From the NCBI GenBank assembly GCA_029261795.1, contig JAJDAP010000110.1, forward strand, positions 1-53,246: a stretch of DNA of 53,246 nucleotides. The letters run 5' to 3'. Shown one piece after another: positions 8,123 through 17,068 of this stretch (position 1 is the stretch's first letter; the number at the start of each line of letters is the position of its first letter). A program made the position numbers and the translations under genes. The notes beneath the pieces are model-generated. The model was not told the origin of the DNA and ran no database searches. It saw only the letters and a program-made list of their open reading frames with translations. Origin of the DNA: Deltaproteobacteria bacterium (GTDB taxonomy: Bacteria; Myxococcota_A; UBA9160; UBA6930).

Positions 8123-9247
8123 CTAGATCCCCATCCCCGCGAATGCTTCCGCGTCCTGGCGGGTCCGGTCTCCGAGGACTTCGACCGCCGGCCGTCCCTC
8201 CTCAGACCACTTCGTCATGCCGCCGTGAAGCGAGGCGACGTGAGAGAAGCCGCGTTCGTACAAGGATAGCGCTGCTTTTCCCGATCGGGTTCCGTAGGCA
8301 CAGACCGTCACCAACGGCTGCTCGCGGCTCCAGTCGCTCGAAGCCTCTGCCAGCTTCGAAAGCGGCACGAGTTCGGCGCCCGCGAGGTGGCCCAATGGTC
8401 CGCAGAATTCGATGTGCTCGCGAACGTCGACGATTCGGACGTTCTGGGCGTGGTCGGCCAGCCAATCGCCGAGCACGACGGGGACGCCGCTCGTCGTTCG
8501 CATCACGGGTGCCCAACCGTCGCCAACGTGTCGCGACGCCTCGATCGCTTCAGGCTCGGTAAGCCCCGACGCCATGTTCGCCGGGACGGCTTCGTCTATC
8601 CGCTTCGGGTACGCGAGGTTCAGACCATCCATGAGCGACACGAAATCCTCGATCGTTCGGGAGCTGCCGAGCCTCGGGTTGAAGGCCAACTCCTCGGCGA
8701 CCGTGGTCGCGGTGCGCCCTTTGTAGTCGTGGGCTGGGTAGAGAAGCGTTTCGCCCGGGAGGCTCAGGAGTTGGGCGTGAACCGAGCGGTGCAGGGTGCG
8801 CGGGTTTCCCTGTTGGAAGTCCGTGCGCCCGCAGCCACGGATCAGCAGCGCGTCTCCGGTGAACGCCATGGATGCTTCGTGGCATACGAAGCTCACGCAG
8901 CCATCGGTGTGTCCCGGTGTCTCGCGGATCTCGAGCGCGCAGGCGCCGAAGCGAATGACATCGCCCGTCTGGCAGCGAAGGTCGGCGGTCAGCACGCCGG
9001 CACGTTCGCCGACCACGATCTGGCAGCCCAGAGCCTCGCGAAGCAGCCCGGCGCCAGTCACGTGGTCTGCATGCACGTGGGTTTCGAGCGCGAATCGGAG
9101 CTTTAGTCCCAGCTCCTCGACCAGTTGGCGGTCACGAGGAACCTGCTCACGCACCGAGTCGATCAGCACGGCTTCCCGGCTGGCGGTGTCGGCGAGCAGG
9201 TAGGAATAGGTCGAGGTCTCCGGGTCGAGGAGCTGACGGAAAAGCAT
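8123..9247 (-). CDS. Persulfide dioxygenase-rhodanese fusion protein
   Basis: The N-terminal two-thirds of this 374-residue protein is an ETHE1-type metallo-beta-lactamase fold: THVHADH (His57, His59, Asp61, His62), PGHTDG (His113), GDALLIRGCGRTDF (Asp132) and PAHDY (His173). The C-terminal third (about 255-355) is a rhodanese domain with the active loop CAYGTR, Cys316. Such fusions oxidise glutathione or low-molecular-weight persulfide to sulfite and transfer sulfane sulfur. The ATG at 9247 has an ideal AAGGAGGT site; the frame stays open further upstream but without homology. The product is cytoplasmic. Confidence 0.88.
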   Translation of the reverse strand: MLFRQLLDPETSTYSYLLADTASREAVLIDSVREQVPRDRQLVEELGLKLRFALETHVHADHVTGAGLLREALGCQIVVGERAGVLTADLRCQTGDVIRFGACALEIRETPGHTDGCVSFVCHEASMAFTGDALLIRGCGRTDFQQGNPRTLHRSVHAQLLSLPGETLLYPAHDYKGRTATTVAEELAFNPRLGSSRTIEDFVSLMDGLNLAYPKRIDEAVPANMASGLTEPEAIEASRHVGDGWAPVMRTTSGVPVVLGDWLADHAQNVRIVDVREHIEFCGPLGHLAGAELVPLSKLAEASSDWSREQPLVTVCAYGTRSGKAALSLYERGFSHVASLHGGMTKWSEEGRPAVEVLGDRTRQDAEAFAGMGI

Positions 9248-9372
9248 CGCACCTCCTTGTGTTGTGCAAACATCCGGTTCGATTGTACGCGATGTCGCGT
9301 CGCGCAAGATCGACCGGCCCGCGACGGAATCGGTCGGCTCGAGTCCGTTGCTGGATGCCTCGACCCCATCTG

Positions 9373-9891
9373 TCAGGGGATGGTCCGGACCGGATCCGTA
9401 CCGTCCCAGTTCCGTGCGGCGTCGTGGACGAACGCGTAGAAGCCTCGAAGTGCTTCCGTCCCCTCGTAGACCTCGACCATGTGCCCGAGTGCGGAAACCG
9501 TGTCGATGAACGCGAATTCGGTTCCGGTCCGGGTTTCCGCTCGCGCCGCGATCGGGAACCCGAGCGCGGCATAGTGTTGATAGGTCGCCTCGAGCGAATC
9601 GACCATGGTGGCCACATGGTGGAGCCCTTCTTCGCCGGGCCGGTAGAGATCGCGAAACGGAGAGGGACCCTCGCGATCCTGTTGCACGAGTTCCATCATG
9701 ACCTCGCCCCATTGGCCATAGGCGGCGGTGTGAAGGAAGTCGCAGAGCTCGCCGCGGTGCTCGCCCCAGGCGAGTTCGATCCGCTCGAAGACGAAGAACG
9801 GTCCGGCACCGAACGTCCTGGCCATCCGCTCTGCGGCGGCTCGCGCATAGTTGACGAAGTAGGCCACCTGCACGATCGGGTGGGTCAGCAT
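9373..9891 (-). CDS. VOC-family (glyoxalase-type) protein
   Basis: A 172-residue single-domain protein resembling the VOC/methylmalonyl-CoA-epimerase-like group: an N-terminal betaalpha unit (IVQVAYFVNYARAAAERMARTFGAGPFF), then LHHVATMVDSLEATYQHYAALGFPI about 90-114 as the second paired module, and GHMVEVYEGTEALRGFY near the end. His and Glu residues in the expected metal positions (HHVA, MVEVYE) suggest a metal-dependent enzyme, substrate unknown. It lies 125 bases upstream of the persulfide dioxygenase gene on the same strand and is divergent from the SDR at 10016. Confidence 0.75.
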   Translation of the reverse strand: MLTHPIVQVAYFVNYARAAAERMARTFGAGPFFVFERIELAWGEHRGELCDFLHTAAYGQWGEVMMELVQQDREGPSPFRDLYRPGEEGLHHVATMVDSLEATYQHYAALGFPIAARAETRTGTEFAFIDTVSALGHMVEVYEGTEALRGFYAFVHDAARNWDGTDPVRTIP

Positions 9892-10015
9892 CGCTCGCTT
9901 CCATCGTTCTCGATCACGCTCCCGATGTTACCGGGCGTTCGCATCTGACAAAGGCAACATCGCAGCCACGAGGGGTCGGCGAATGTGCGACCCTCGGAAA
10001 CCAGGAGGAACGGCC

Positions 10016-10855
10016 GTGTCCGAGGGGCCTACCCGATGTTTCGCGAAGGATCTGCTCGCCGGAAAGCGCGCGCTCGTCAGCGGAGGCGGCACCGGAATCG
10101 GCCGCGCCATCGCCTTCGCGCTCGCCCACAGCGGCGCCGATCTCCTGATCGCGGGCCGACGCAGCGAGGTCCTCGAGGCGACGGCGAGCGAGATTCATGG
10201 CGAGACGGGTCGCGACGTCCAGACGGCCAGCGTGGACATCCGGAATCTCGAGTCCGTGGCCGCTCTCGCCGGGCTCGTGGCCGAGCGCTACGGCCAGCTC
10301 GACATCCTGGTCAACAATGCCGGCGGTCAATTCCCCCAGAAGGCGCGCGACTTCAGCCCGAACGGCTGGCGCGCGATCATCGATCTCAACCTCAACGGGA
10401 CCTGGAACATGACCCAGGCCTTCGGCACCCAGATGTTGGACGGTCGTGGCGGTTCGATCTGTCAGATCACCATGACGGCGGGTCGTGGCAATCCCGGCAT
10501 CGCGCACTCGGGCGCTGCGCGTGCCGGCGTGGCCGAACTCTGCCGGAGCCTGTCCTACGAGTGGGGCCCCAAGGTTCGCTTGAACTGCGTCGCGCCCGGC
10601 TCCGTCGAGACGCCGGGCTTCGAGGCCACCTACGATGCGGATGTTCTGGCGGACATTGCCGACACGCCGCTACCGCACCCTGGCACGGTCGAGGATATCG
10701 CCAACGGGGTCGTGTTCCTCGTCTCCCCCGCCGGTCGATTCATCACCGGCGAGACGCTCTTCATCGATGGCGGCGTCAGTCGCTACGGATCCAATCAGGC
10801 ACTCAATGCGGATCAGTTCCCCGAGCGCACCGGCCGGGGACCCGACTGGGAGTGA
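10016..10855 (+). CDS. SDR oxidoreductase resembling trans-2-enoyl-CoA reductase (PECR type)
   Basis: A 279-residue Rossmann SDR with the cofactor loop SGGGTGIG (22-29), DILVNNAGG and a C-terminal SPAGRFITGETLFIDGG. Where classical SDRs have YxxxK it has HSGAARAGV followed by SLSYEWG and RLNCVAPG. This is the form of peroxisomal-type trans-2-enoyl-CoA reductases, so a CoA-ester substrate and NADP(H) are likely. The GTG at 10016 was chosen because AGGAGG stands 8 bases before it; an ATG at 9983 in frame lacks a site. It is convergent with the PPOX gene. Confidence 0.8.
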   Translation: MSEGPTRCFAKDLLAGKRALVSGGGTGIGRAIAFALAHSGADLLIAGRRSEVLEATASEIHGETGRDVQTASVDIRNLESVAALAGLVAERYGQLDILVNNAGGQFPQKARDFSPNGWRAIIDLNLNGTWNMTQAFGTQMLDGRGGSICQITMTAGRGNPGIAHSGAARAGVAELCRSLSYEWGPKVRLNCVAPGSVETPGFEATYDADVLADIADTPLPHPGTVEDIANGVVFLVSPAGRFITGETLFIDGGVSRYGSNQALNADQFPERTGRGPDWE

Positions 10856-10877
10856 GGCGGCCGGGGTTCCGTTCACT

Positions 10878-11384
10878 TCAGACTTCGAACTGGATGTCCG
10901 GATCCTGGTAGTAGCGGCGGTGCCAGATCCCTTCCTGCGCTTCGTCGGGCAGTGGCATTCGCCAACTACGAACCACCGCATCGGCGAGAGCGAGCCGGTA
11001 CAAGCCACGAGGTTCGTCGATGGTGTTTCGCACGTAGGCCTCAGCGGCTTCTTCCGGCACGTATCGTTTCGCGATCCGACGGTAGAGCGCTCGCCAATCG
11101 CGATCGGCCCCCACGTCGTGCAGCAGTTCCGCAGTTCCCTCGATGACGACCTTGCGATAGGGCAGGGCGTCCTCATCGATGCAGAGGGCAACCCGTGGAT
11201 CCCGGCGCAGACAACCGAACCACTCGGAGCGCTCGCGCGGGGTGAACCAGATGGCGGCGTCTTCGTGGATGTGCCAGATCGGCGTGACCAGGGGGCTCCC
11301 GTCCGGGCGCACCACGGCAATTCGCAACAGGATCCCCGCCTCGTCCAGGAACGCGTCCCGTTCTTCGTTGGACAGGGTCGGCAT
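10878..11384 (-). CDS. Pyridoxamine 5'-phosphate oxidase-fold flavin protein
   Basis: A 168-residue split-barrel protein. RIAVVRPDGSPLVTPIWHIHEDAAIWF (about 21-47) and RVALCIDEDALPYRKVVIEGTAELL (about 64-88) follow the pattern of PPOX-class FMN or F420-binding proteins. These reduce or oxidise diverse substrates; no specific reaction can be assigned. A strong GGAG-type site lies before the ATG. It forms a same-strand pair with a second PPOX-type gene 68 bases upstream, so both could share a transcript. Confidence 0.75.
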   Translation of the reverse strand: MPTLSNEERDAFLDEAGILLRIAVVRPDGSPLVTPIWHIHEDAAIWFTPRERSEWFGCLRRDPRVALCIDEDALPYRKVVIEGTAELLHDVGADRDWRALYRRIAKRYVPEEAAEAYVRNTIDEPRGLYRLALADAVVRSWRMPLPDEAQEGIWHRRYYQDPDIQFEV

Positions 11385-11452
11385 CGCATCTCCTTTCGGG
11401 GATCTCGCCAGGCCCCTCGGCGAATTGCTCGGCGTGGCTTCCGGGCGGCGTC

Positions 11453-12046
11453 TCAGGCGGGCTCGAGGCCGCGTTCGGCTCGGAGCTTGTTCATGCGCAC
11501 CGCATCGCTTTCGAGGCGTTCGCCCAGCTCTTCCTCGCTGATGGTGCCGGCCATGTGCCGACCCGCCGAGTTCGCGTTGTACATGATCTTCTTCACCGGC
11601 GTGACGGCGATGATCGTGCGCAGCGGGCTATCGAGGAGGTTGTTGAAGAACGCTTCACCCTCCTTGCTATTCGGGTTCACCTTCTTCGAGAGTGCGGGGT
11701 AGAACCAGGCCTTGGTCTCGTCGTCGTCGAAGAACTCGGCCGTCCCCTTGATCGTGATCGCGCCATGCGGAAGCTCCTTCGAGGCATTCCGCGCATAGCT
11801 CTCGCTGCTGACGTTGACCGATACCCGATTGTCGCGCCGGATCGCGGCCGTTCGATGTCGATGGGCGCCGAAGGTGAGCCAGACCTTGCCGTCTCGCCAG
11901 ACGAAGGCATGGGTAACGCCGACGGGCCAACCGTCTTTCGTCGCCCACATCAGCACGGCCTCGCCGGCCGTTTCCATCAGCTGGTCCACCTCTTCGTCGG
12001 TGAAGGGGTAGATCGAAACGATCTCGTGCTCTTTTGTCTGGGCCAT
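11453..12046 (-). CDS. PPOX-fold flavin/F420-type protein
   Basis: A 197-residue protein whose centre (VLMWATKDGWPVGVTHAFVWRDGKVWL, then RHRTAAIRRDNRVSVNVSS and GAITIKGTAEFF) is typical of the pyridoxamine-phosphate-oxidase split barrel. The C-terminal MNKLRAERG helix is extra. The ATG at 12046 is preceded by GGAGAA and gives family length; the open frame continuing upstream to 12280 runs antisense into the PQQ dehydrogenase gene and is not used. It probably handles a flavin-dependent redox step; the neighbouring PPOX gene suggests related roles. Confidence 0.75.
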   Translation of the reverse strand: MAQTKEHEIVSIYPFTDEEVDQLMETAGEAVLMWATKDGWPVGVTHAFVWRDGKVWLTFGAHRHRTAAIRRDNRVSVNVSSESYARNASKELPHGAITIKGTAEFFDDDETKAWFYPALSKKVNPNSKEGEAFFNNLLDSPLRTIIAVTPVKKIMYNANSAGRHMAGTISEEELGERLESDAVRMNKLRAERGLEPA

Positions 12047-12167
12047 GCCGATTCTCCGATGGATGAGCGAACGCCGCAGCGTAGCCGAGTCCTGGTGGGA
12101 TTGATTCTTTCTGCGACCGGCTGGCCGGGTAGAATCATGCGATCGGAACCTGGGAGGGAAGCCGCTG

Positions 12168-14120
12168 ATGAGTCCGAAAGAGGGTTGGCCGGCTCGCGTC
12201 GTGATCTCGTGTCTGGTCGTACTCGGCGTCGGCTGCACGGAGCCGCCACCGCCGGATTTCGGCGCGGGTTCGGTCGCCACCTGGACCGCCTATGGCGGAA
12301 CGCCCGGGGGCACGCACTACTCCTCCGCTGACCAGATCACGCGCGAGAACGTGCGCTGGCTGGAGCCTGTCTGGGAACACCGCTCGGGCGACATCCGACA
12401 GCCCCGAGGCTCCGACGGCGAGGGCCCGCCGCTACCGGCCAACGGTTTCCAGGCGACGCCCATCGTCATCGACGAGACGCTCTACTACTGCTCGCCGTTC
12501 AACAAGGTGTTCGCGCTCGACGCCGAGACCGGCGAGGAAAAGTGGCGCTTCGATCCGGAAGTCGACAAGACCGCGCACCTGTTGCCGAACTGCCGAGGCG
12601 TGAGCAGTTGGCGTTCCGACGCGTACGATCCAGGCGTGTCCGGCGTCTGCGAGCACCGCATCCTGATGGGCACGCTCGACGCGCGGCTGATCGCCCTGGA
12701 CGCCGAGACCGGCAAGCGTTGCGCCGATTTCGGTGAGAACGGCGAGGTGGACGTCACCCACCGGATCTCCAAGCACGACCCGATCGAGTACAGCATCACC
12801 TCGCCGCCCGCGATCCTGAAGGACATGGCGATCACCGGCTCGTTGGTGCTGGACAACCAGCGCACCGACGCGCCGAGCGGCGTGGTGCGGGCCTACGATG
12901 TTCGCTCGGGAGAGCCGCGCTGGGCCTGGAACCCGATCCCTCCCGGCATGGCGCCGCTGAACGAGGACGGCAGCTATCTCAGCGGTACCACCAACGTCTG
13001 GTCCATCATCGCCGTCGACGAGGAACGAAACCTCGTATTCGTTCCCACCGGAAACACCAACCCGGATTACTTCGGCGGCCACCGTGACGGGCTCGATTAC
13101 TACTCGAGTTCCGTGGTCGCCTTGAACGGCGATACCGGCGAGGTGGTCTGGCACTTCCAGATGGTCCATCACGACCTGTGGGATTACGACACGCCCGCGC
13201 AGCCGACCCTGATGGATCTGCGCATCAAAGGCGAGACGATCCCGGTCGTGGTCCAGGTGACCAAGATGGGCATGACCTTCGTGCTGCATCGCGAAACGGG
13301 CGAGCCGGTATTCCCGGTGGAAGAGCGACCGGTCCCGCAAGGCCCGGTCGCGGGCGAGTACCTCTCGCCGACCCAGCCGTTTCCGTCGCACATCCCGCAC
13401 CTGCTGCCACCGATCACGCCGGACGATGCCTGGGGGTTCACGCCCTTCGACGAAGGCGCCTGTCGCGACACCATGGCCGCACTTCGAGACGACGGCATCT
13501 ATACGCCACCTTCGTTAGGTGGATCGATTCTCTACCCGAGCAACGGCGGCGGCAACAACTGGGGATCGCCGGCGATCCACCGGGGTGAGCAGGTGATGCT
13601 CGTCGTCACCTGGCGTTTTCCGGCCACCTCGAAGCTCATCCCTCGCGCCGAATGCGAGGACGTCCCGCAGGCGCAACTGGGAACGCCCTACTGCGTCGAT
13701 ACGGGCATCGTCTCGTCGCCGATCGGCGTGCCCTGCACGGCGCCTCCCTGGGGCACGCTCGATGCGATCGATCTCGAAGCCGGCGAGATCCGCTGGAGCG
13801 TTCCGCTGGGCACGACCCGCGACATGGCACCGTTCCCGTTCTGGTGGATCGAAGGCGTGCCGGGCATCGGAGGCCCGAGCGTGACGTCGACCGGGCTCGT
13901 CTTCATCGGCGCGGCCACCGAACACGTACTGCGCGCGCACGATCTCGCCAACGGAGAAGTACTCTGGAAGGCCGACCTGCCCACTTCAGCGAACTCGGTT
14001 CCGATGACGTACCAGGTGCGCCCGGACGGGCGGCAGTACGTGGTGGTGGCGGCCGGTGGACACTGGGGCGCGCCGAATCCGCCCGGAGATCACCTGATGG
14101 CGTTCGCGCTGCCCGAGTGA
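12168..14120 (+). CDS. PQQ-dependent dehydrogenase, lipoprotein
   Basis: A 650-residue quinoprotein with a lipobox (VLGVGC, Cys23) that tethers it to a membrane facing the periplasm. The mature protein shows repeated beta-propeller blades (ETLYYCSPFNKVFALDAETGEEKWRF, RLIALDAETGKRC, VVALNGDTGEVVWHFQ, HVLRAHDLANGEVLWKADLP) and DLWDYDTPAQPTL, typical of membrane-bound PQQ glucose/alcohol dehydrogenase relatives. It oxidises an alcohol or sugar and passes electrons to cytochrome c or quinone. There is no fused haem domain and no membrane domain, so the cytochrome c encoded by the facing gene is a plausible acceptor. A GGGAGGG site precedes the ATG; the stop is one base from the convergent cytochrome gene. 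Confidence 0.85.
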   Translation: MSPKEGWPARVVISCLVVLGVGCTEPPPPDFGAGSVATWTAYGGTPGGTHYSSADQITRENVRWLEPVWEHRSGDIRQPRGSDGEGPPLPANGFQATPIVIDETLYYCSPFNKVFALDAETGEEKWRFDPEVDKTAHLLPNCRGVSSWRSDAYDPGVSGVCEHRILMGTLDARLIALDAETGKRCADFGENGEVDVTHRISKHDPIEYSITSPPAILKDMAITGSLVLDNQRTDAPSGVVRAYDVRSGEPRWAWNPIPPGMAPLNEDGSYLSGTTNVWSIIAVDEERNLVFVPTGNTNPDYFGGHRDGLDYYSSSVVALNGDTGEVVWHFQMVHHDLWDYDTPAQPTLMDLRIKGETIPVVVQVTKMGMTFVLHRETGEPVFPVEERPVPQGPVAGEYLSPTQPFPSHIPHLLPPITPDDAWGFTPFDEGACRDTMAALRDDGIYTPPSLGGSILYPSNGGGNNWGSPAIHRGEQVMLVVTWRFPATSKLIPRAECEDVPQAQLGTPYCVDTGIVSSPIGVPCTAPPWGTLDAIDLEAGEIRWSVPLGTTRDMAPFPFWWIEGVPGIGGPSVTSTGLVFIGAATEHVLRAHDLANGEVLWKADLPTSANSVPMTYQVRPDGRQYVVVAAGGHWGAPNPPGDHLMAFALPE

Positions 14121-14121
14121 C

Positions 14122-14529
14122 TCAGCCTTGTAGCTGCCGGATGTAGGCCACGAGCGCTTCGATGTCGTCGTTCGACAAGTGCGCCCAGGGAGGCATCAGC
14201 GGCGAGCCGCCATAGACCGAGGGGCTGTTGCGGATGACGTTGGCCAGATCCGCGTCGGTACCACGTACCCAATCGGCGTCCGTGTCGAACTTGAATGCAT
14301 CGAGCGCGAAATCCCGGGGCCGCAACAGGACCTGGTCCGAAACGATGCCGTCGCCGTGGCCCTGCATGCCATGACAGGAAGAGCAGTGTTGCTCGAACAG
14401 GGCCTGACCGTCAGAGGTCTTGGCAGACGAGTCTTCCGAGTGGGCCGCGGCTGCGGCGAGAAGTATCGCGCCTAGCATCAACAGGAGACGAGTCGCGCTC
14501 CACCAGGCGCTCGTGTTTCGCTGGTTCAT
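14122..14529 (-). CDS. Periplasmic monohaem cytochrome c
   Basis: A 135-residue protein with a signal peptide (hydrophobic run RLLLMLGAILLAAAAAH) and one haem-binding CSSCH (49-53). A distal Met within SPLMPPW (about 110) acts as the sixth ligand and a C-terminal helix LSNDDIEALVAYIRQL completes the class I fold. The ATG overlaps the upstream lipoprotein stop by 4 bases. It is the last gene of a three-gene coupled operon and faces the PQQ dehydrogenase gene at 1 base distance. It is a likely electron acceptor for that enzyme, by inference. Confidence 0.85.
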   Translation of the reverse strand: MNQRNTSAWWSATRLLLMLGAILLAAAAAHSEDSSAKTSDGQALFEQHCSSCHGMQGHGDGIVSDQVLLRPRDFALDAFKFDTDADWVRGTDADLANVIRNSPSVYGGSPLMPPWAHLSNDDIEALVAYIRQLQG

Positions 14530-15056
14530 CGTTCGCTCCTCTCGTGCACGTCGAACTCGAGGACGACGACTTCGAATCGCTCCAGGACGACCGATCCCTG
14601 AGCATGATGGGATTCGCCGTCGGTGTAGACGGCGACTGCGTAGGCCGCCGGCCCGCGCGTCCCATCGCAACGCCGGGGGTGGTCGATTCCCACCCGGTAG
14701 CGTCCCGGCGGAGGGGCGTCGAAGCGGACTTCCTCGATCCTCGGCCCGGTCGTATCGCAGCGCACATCCGCCGCGATGCGTCCCCCGGTACGCGATTCAT
14801 GGCGCGCGAAGTAGACCGTGTCCTGCAGCGGATCGGTTACATAGAGGTCGAGATCGGCTTCTTCACCGAATGCCAGTTGGACAACCAGGCCGGCGCTGTC
14901 CGTCGGACGCTCCTCGCTCAGGCGCTCCGCCAACTGCTCGGCCTGTTCCGCGAGCCCCGGCGCGGACCTGTCAGTCGGCACCGGCTCATTGGCGCAGCCC
15001 GGGAGTCCCGCTGTCAACACGAGCATGAGGGCGGCAAACGGCAGCCCGGGTTTCAT
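14526..15056 (-). CDS. Lipoprotein with a DUF2135/YfaP-like beta domain
   Basis: A 176-residue protein with lipobox LPGC (Cys21) and a polar, Glu/Gln-rich spacer. The beta-rich domain (EEADLDLYVTDPLQDTVYFA about 65-84, PPGRYRVGIDH about 118-128, YAVAVYTDG) resembles the DUF2135-type modules that read 'DLDLHVxxPxGxxxxY' and are found near metalloprotease or von Willebrand domains. Both ends overlap neighbours by ATGA, so it is tightly coupled to the beta-propeller haem protein upstream and cytochrome c downstream. It probably assists that periplasmic redox complex. Confidence 0.6.
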   Translation of the reverse strand: MKPGLPFAALMLVLTAGLPGCANEPVPTDRSAPGLAEQAEQLAERLSEERPTDSAGLVVQLAFGEEADLDLYVTDPLQDTVYFARHESRTGGRIAADVRCDTTGPRIEEVRFDAPPPGRYRVGIDHPRRCDGTRGPAAYAVAVYTDGESHHAQGSVVLERFEVVVLEFDVHERSER

Positions 15057-16897
15057 CGAACGCTCACGGCGACCGCTTTCTCATCCGCAGCTTCGTCCGG
15101 GTTCGCGCCCGGCGTCAGGCGCAGGACGCGCGGAATGCCGGTTTCGATCTGCCAGGTCGGCGCATTGGAGTTCGAGGTCCAGACGCGACCCTGGGCATCG
15201 AAATCGATGTCGCGGGTGTAGGTGACGCGTGTCGGCAGCGGGTAGACCGTGAACGCTTCCTGTTCGGGGTCGAAGCGGATCAGCGTGTCGCTGTTGGTTC
15301 CGCATAACCAGACGTTGTCGGTGCTGAGGTCGACGTTGAGTGCGTAAGGCGTCTCGGTTCCCAGGGGCTCGATGGGCAAGGGGTAGCTCTTGAACTCGCC
15401 CGTTGCGGGCTCGTAGCGCGACAGCAGGTTCGAGGAGAAGCCCGGGATCCACAGGTTCCCCTTGGAATCGAAGCGCAATCGGCGCGGTGCCGTGAAGGGC
15501 GTATCGACCATGGTGAGCTCCAGGGTGTCGGGGTCGATATGGCCGATGCGGTGAGCATTCAGCTGGCTGAACCAGACGCCGCCGTCCGGCGCGATGTCGA
15601 TGCCGTAGGGAACAGGCAGGCTGTCTCCCTCGGCGCTTCCGCCCGCGGGTTCGAGGTCGAAGGTCTGGATCGCCCACAAGGCCAACGGCAAGGCGCGCAA
15701 CAAGACTTCCTCGCCGAAGCTCCGGGCGGGTACGCGGATCACCTCGTGCTCGCCGGTCGCCGGGTCGTACATGCCGACCTGGTTGGAGACCGCGATCGTG
15801 TACCAGACCCGACCGCGGCCATCGATACGAAGGGTGTGCGGATAGATCCCGGCCGGCAGCGGCTCGATGAAGAACGACTCGTCCTTCGGATCGAACTTCG
15901 CCAAGCGGTTTCCGACGGCGAGCGTGATCCACACGGCGCCATCGGGAGCGACCTGCAACGAGTGCGGGCCCACGCGCATCGCGGTGTTGGAAGGAAGCGC
16001 GCCGGAGCCAACGACGCCGCCGAGCGGAAGCTCGCCCTGAGGAATGGCGAACCGATCGCGAGCGCCGCCCGGAACACTCGGATCCAGGCGGAACAGGGTG
16101 TCGGTCGCCATGTCCACCGAGTAGATGGCGCCGCTCGGGTGCACGATCATGTCGTGCTGCATGGAGGCGCGACCGCCGAGTTGGTACTCGTCGATGGTCG
16201 ACTGGCGAACGTCCAGCGGCGGCGCCGGAGCGAAACCCGGGTTCTGCCAGCCACGGGTCAGCGTCGGCACGGCGGTGGCCGGGTCGTAGGCCGTGTTGAA
16301 GAGCTCGGGCACCCGTGCGCGCAGGTCGGCATCGAGGGTGCCGCCCATGCGGGCCATCAACGCCAGGATCTTGTCCCATTCCTCCGGCTCGCGGATCAGG
16401 CGTGTCGAAGCACTTCCCTGCTGATGGCAATAGGTGCATTGGCGCACGAACTGCTCGCGGTCGGCTTCGTCGTCGATCTTCTCGAGCAGCAGCGCGTACC
16501 AATGGTTGGCCGGGAGCTGGGCAGCGACTTCGGCGGGGTCCGTGTGGCGTTCCATCGTGAGGTCGAGATCGGCCAAACCCTCGGTCGGGCTCTGCTGGCC
16601 GCTCGATCGCACGTCCCGCCAGCCGATGCGACGCACACGGACGAGATGCTCGGTCGCTGCGGGGAGCCCGGTGGCCGCGTAGCGCCCAGCGTCGTCGGTA
16701 AAGACCGTGCGTTCCTGGAAGGGCTCGCCGAACCGCAGCGTCACCATCGCGCCCGCGACGCCTGCGCCGGAAGCGTCCGTGATCTGGCCCTGGAAGCCTG
16801 CCTCCGCAGCAGGCGCGGCGGCAGGTGCCGCGATCGCGATCAACGCGCTGAGCGTGGCGATGCGAAACAACTGGTTCGTCGAGCGTGATCGATCCAT
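15053..16897 (-). CDS. Exported haem c protein with carboxypeptidase-regulatory and virginiamycin-lyase-like propeller domains
   Basis: A 614-residue exported protein. After the signal peptide (to about 31) comes a carboxypeptidase-regulatory-type beta sandwich (GFQGQITDASGAGVAGAMVTL to about 115). A haem c region with CTYCH (154-158) follows, then a Vgb-type beta-propeller of repeats such as PDGAVWITLAVGNRLAKFDP, GRGRVWYTIAVSNQVGMYDP and DGGVWFSQLNAHRIGHIDP (about 250-600). Related proteins occur beside PQQ dehydrogenases in environmental bacteria; a streptogramin-lyase activity is not implied. It leads the operon, with GGAGG before the ATG and a 4-base overlap to the next gene. One haem plus a propeller suggests electron transfer with substrate or partner binding. 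Confidence 0.75.
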   Translation of the reverse strand: MDRSRSTNQLFRIATLSALIAIAAPAAAPAAEAGFQGQITDASGAGVAGAMVTLRFGEPFQERTVFTDDAGRYAATGLPAATEHLVRVRRIGWRDVRSSGQQSPTEGLADLDLTMERHTDPAEVAAQLPANHWYALLLEKIDDEADREQFVRQCTYCHQQGSASTRLIREPEEWDKILALMARMGGTLDADLRARVPELFNTAYDPATAVPTLTRGWQNPGFAPAPPLDVRQSTIDEYQLGGRASMQHDMIVHPSGAIYSVDMATDTLFRLDPSVPGGARDRFAIPQGELPLGGVVGSGALPSNTAMRVGPHSLQVAPDGAVWITLAVGNRLAKFDPKDESFFIEPLPAGIYPHTLRIDGRGRVWYTIAVSNQVGMYDPATGEHEVIRVPARSFGEEVLLRALPLALWAIQTFDLEPAGGSAEGDSLPVPYGIDIAPDGGVWFSQLNAHRIGHIDPDTLELTMVDTPFTAPRRLRFDSKGNLWIPGFSSNLLSRYEPATGEFKSYPLPIEPLGTETPYALNVDLSTDNVWLCGTNSDTLIRFDPEQEAFTVYPLPTRVTYTRDIDFDAQGRVWTSNSNAPTWQIETGIPRVLRLTPGANPDEAADEKAVAVSVR

Positions 16898-17068
16898 GGG
16901 GCCTCCGTGCGGGCCGTGGCCCGCCGTGCACTCCCTGATCCGTACAGGAAGGGCTGGTTCGGAAGATCCATCCCTGTGGGTCGAGGCGCAAGCTCCGGCC
17001 GCGACCGGCCTGCGTCGTGCCTCGCCTGGCTGCCCTACAGTCCCGGCTCCTGACTCGAGGAGCCCACC

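Noticed and set aside
9248..9904. Upstream extension of the persulfide dioxygenase frame
   Set aside because: It overlaps the VOC gene in another frame, is Arg-rich and lacks homology; the ATG at 9247 has an ideal ribosome site.
12432..13400. 322-codon frame antisense to the PQQ dehydrogenase
   Set aside because: Shadow of a real gene; the translation is His/Val/Arg-rich without domain signs.
15539..16888. 449-codon frame antisense to the haem/propeller gene
   Set aside because: Shadow frame; the real gene has signal peptide, haem motif and repeats.
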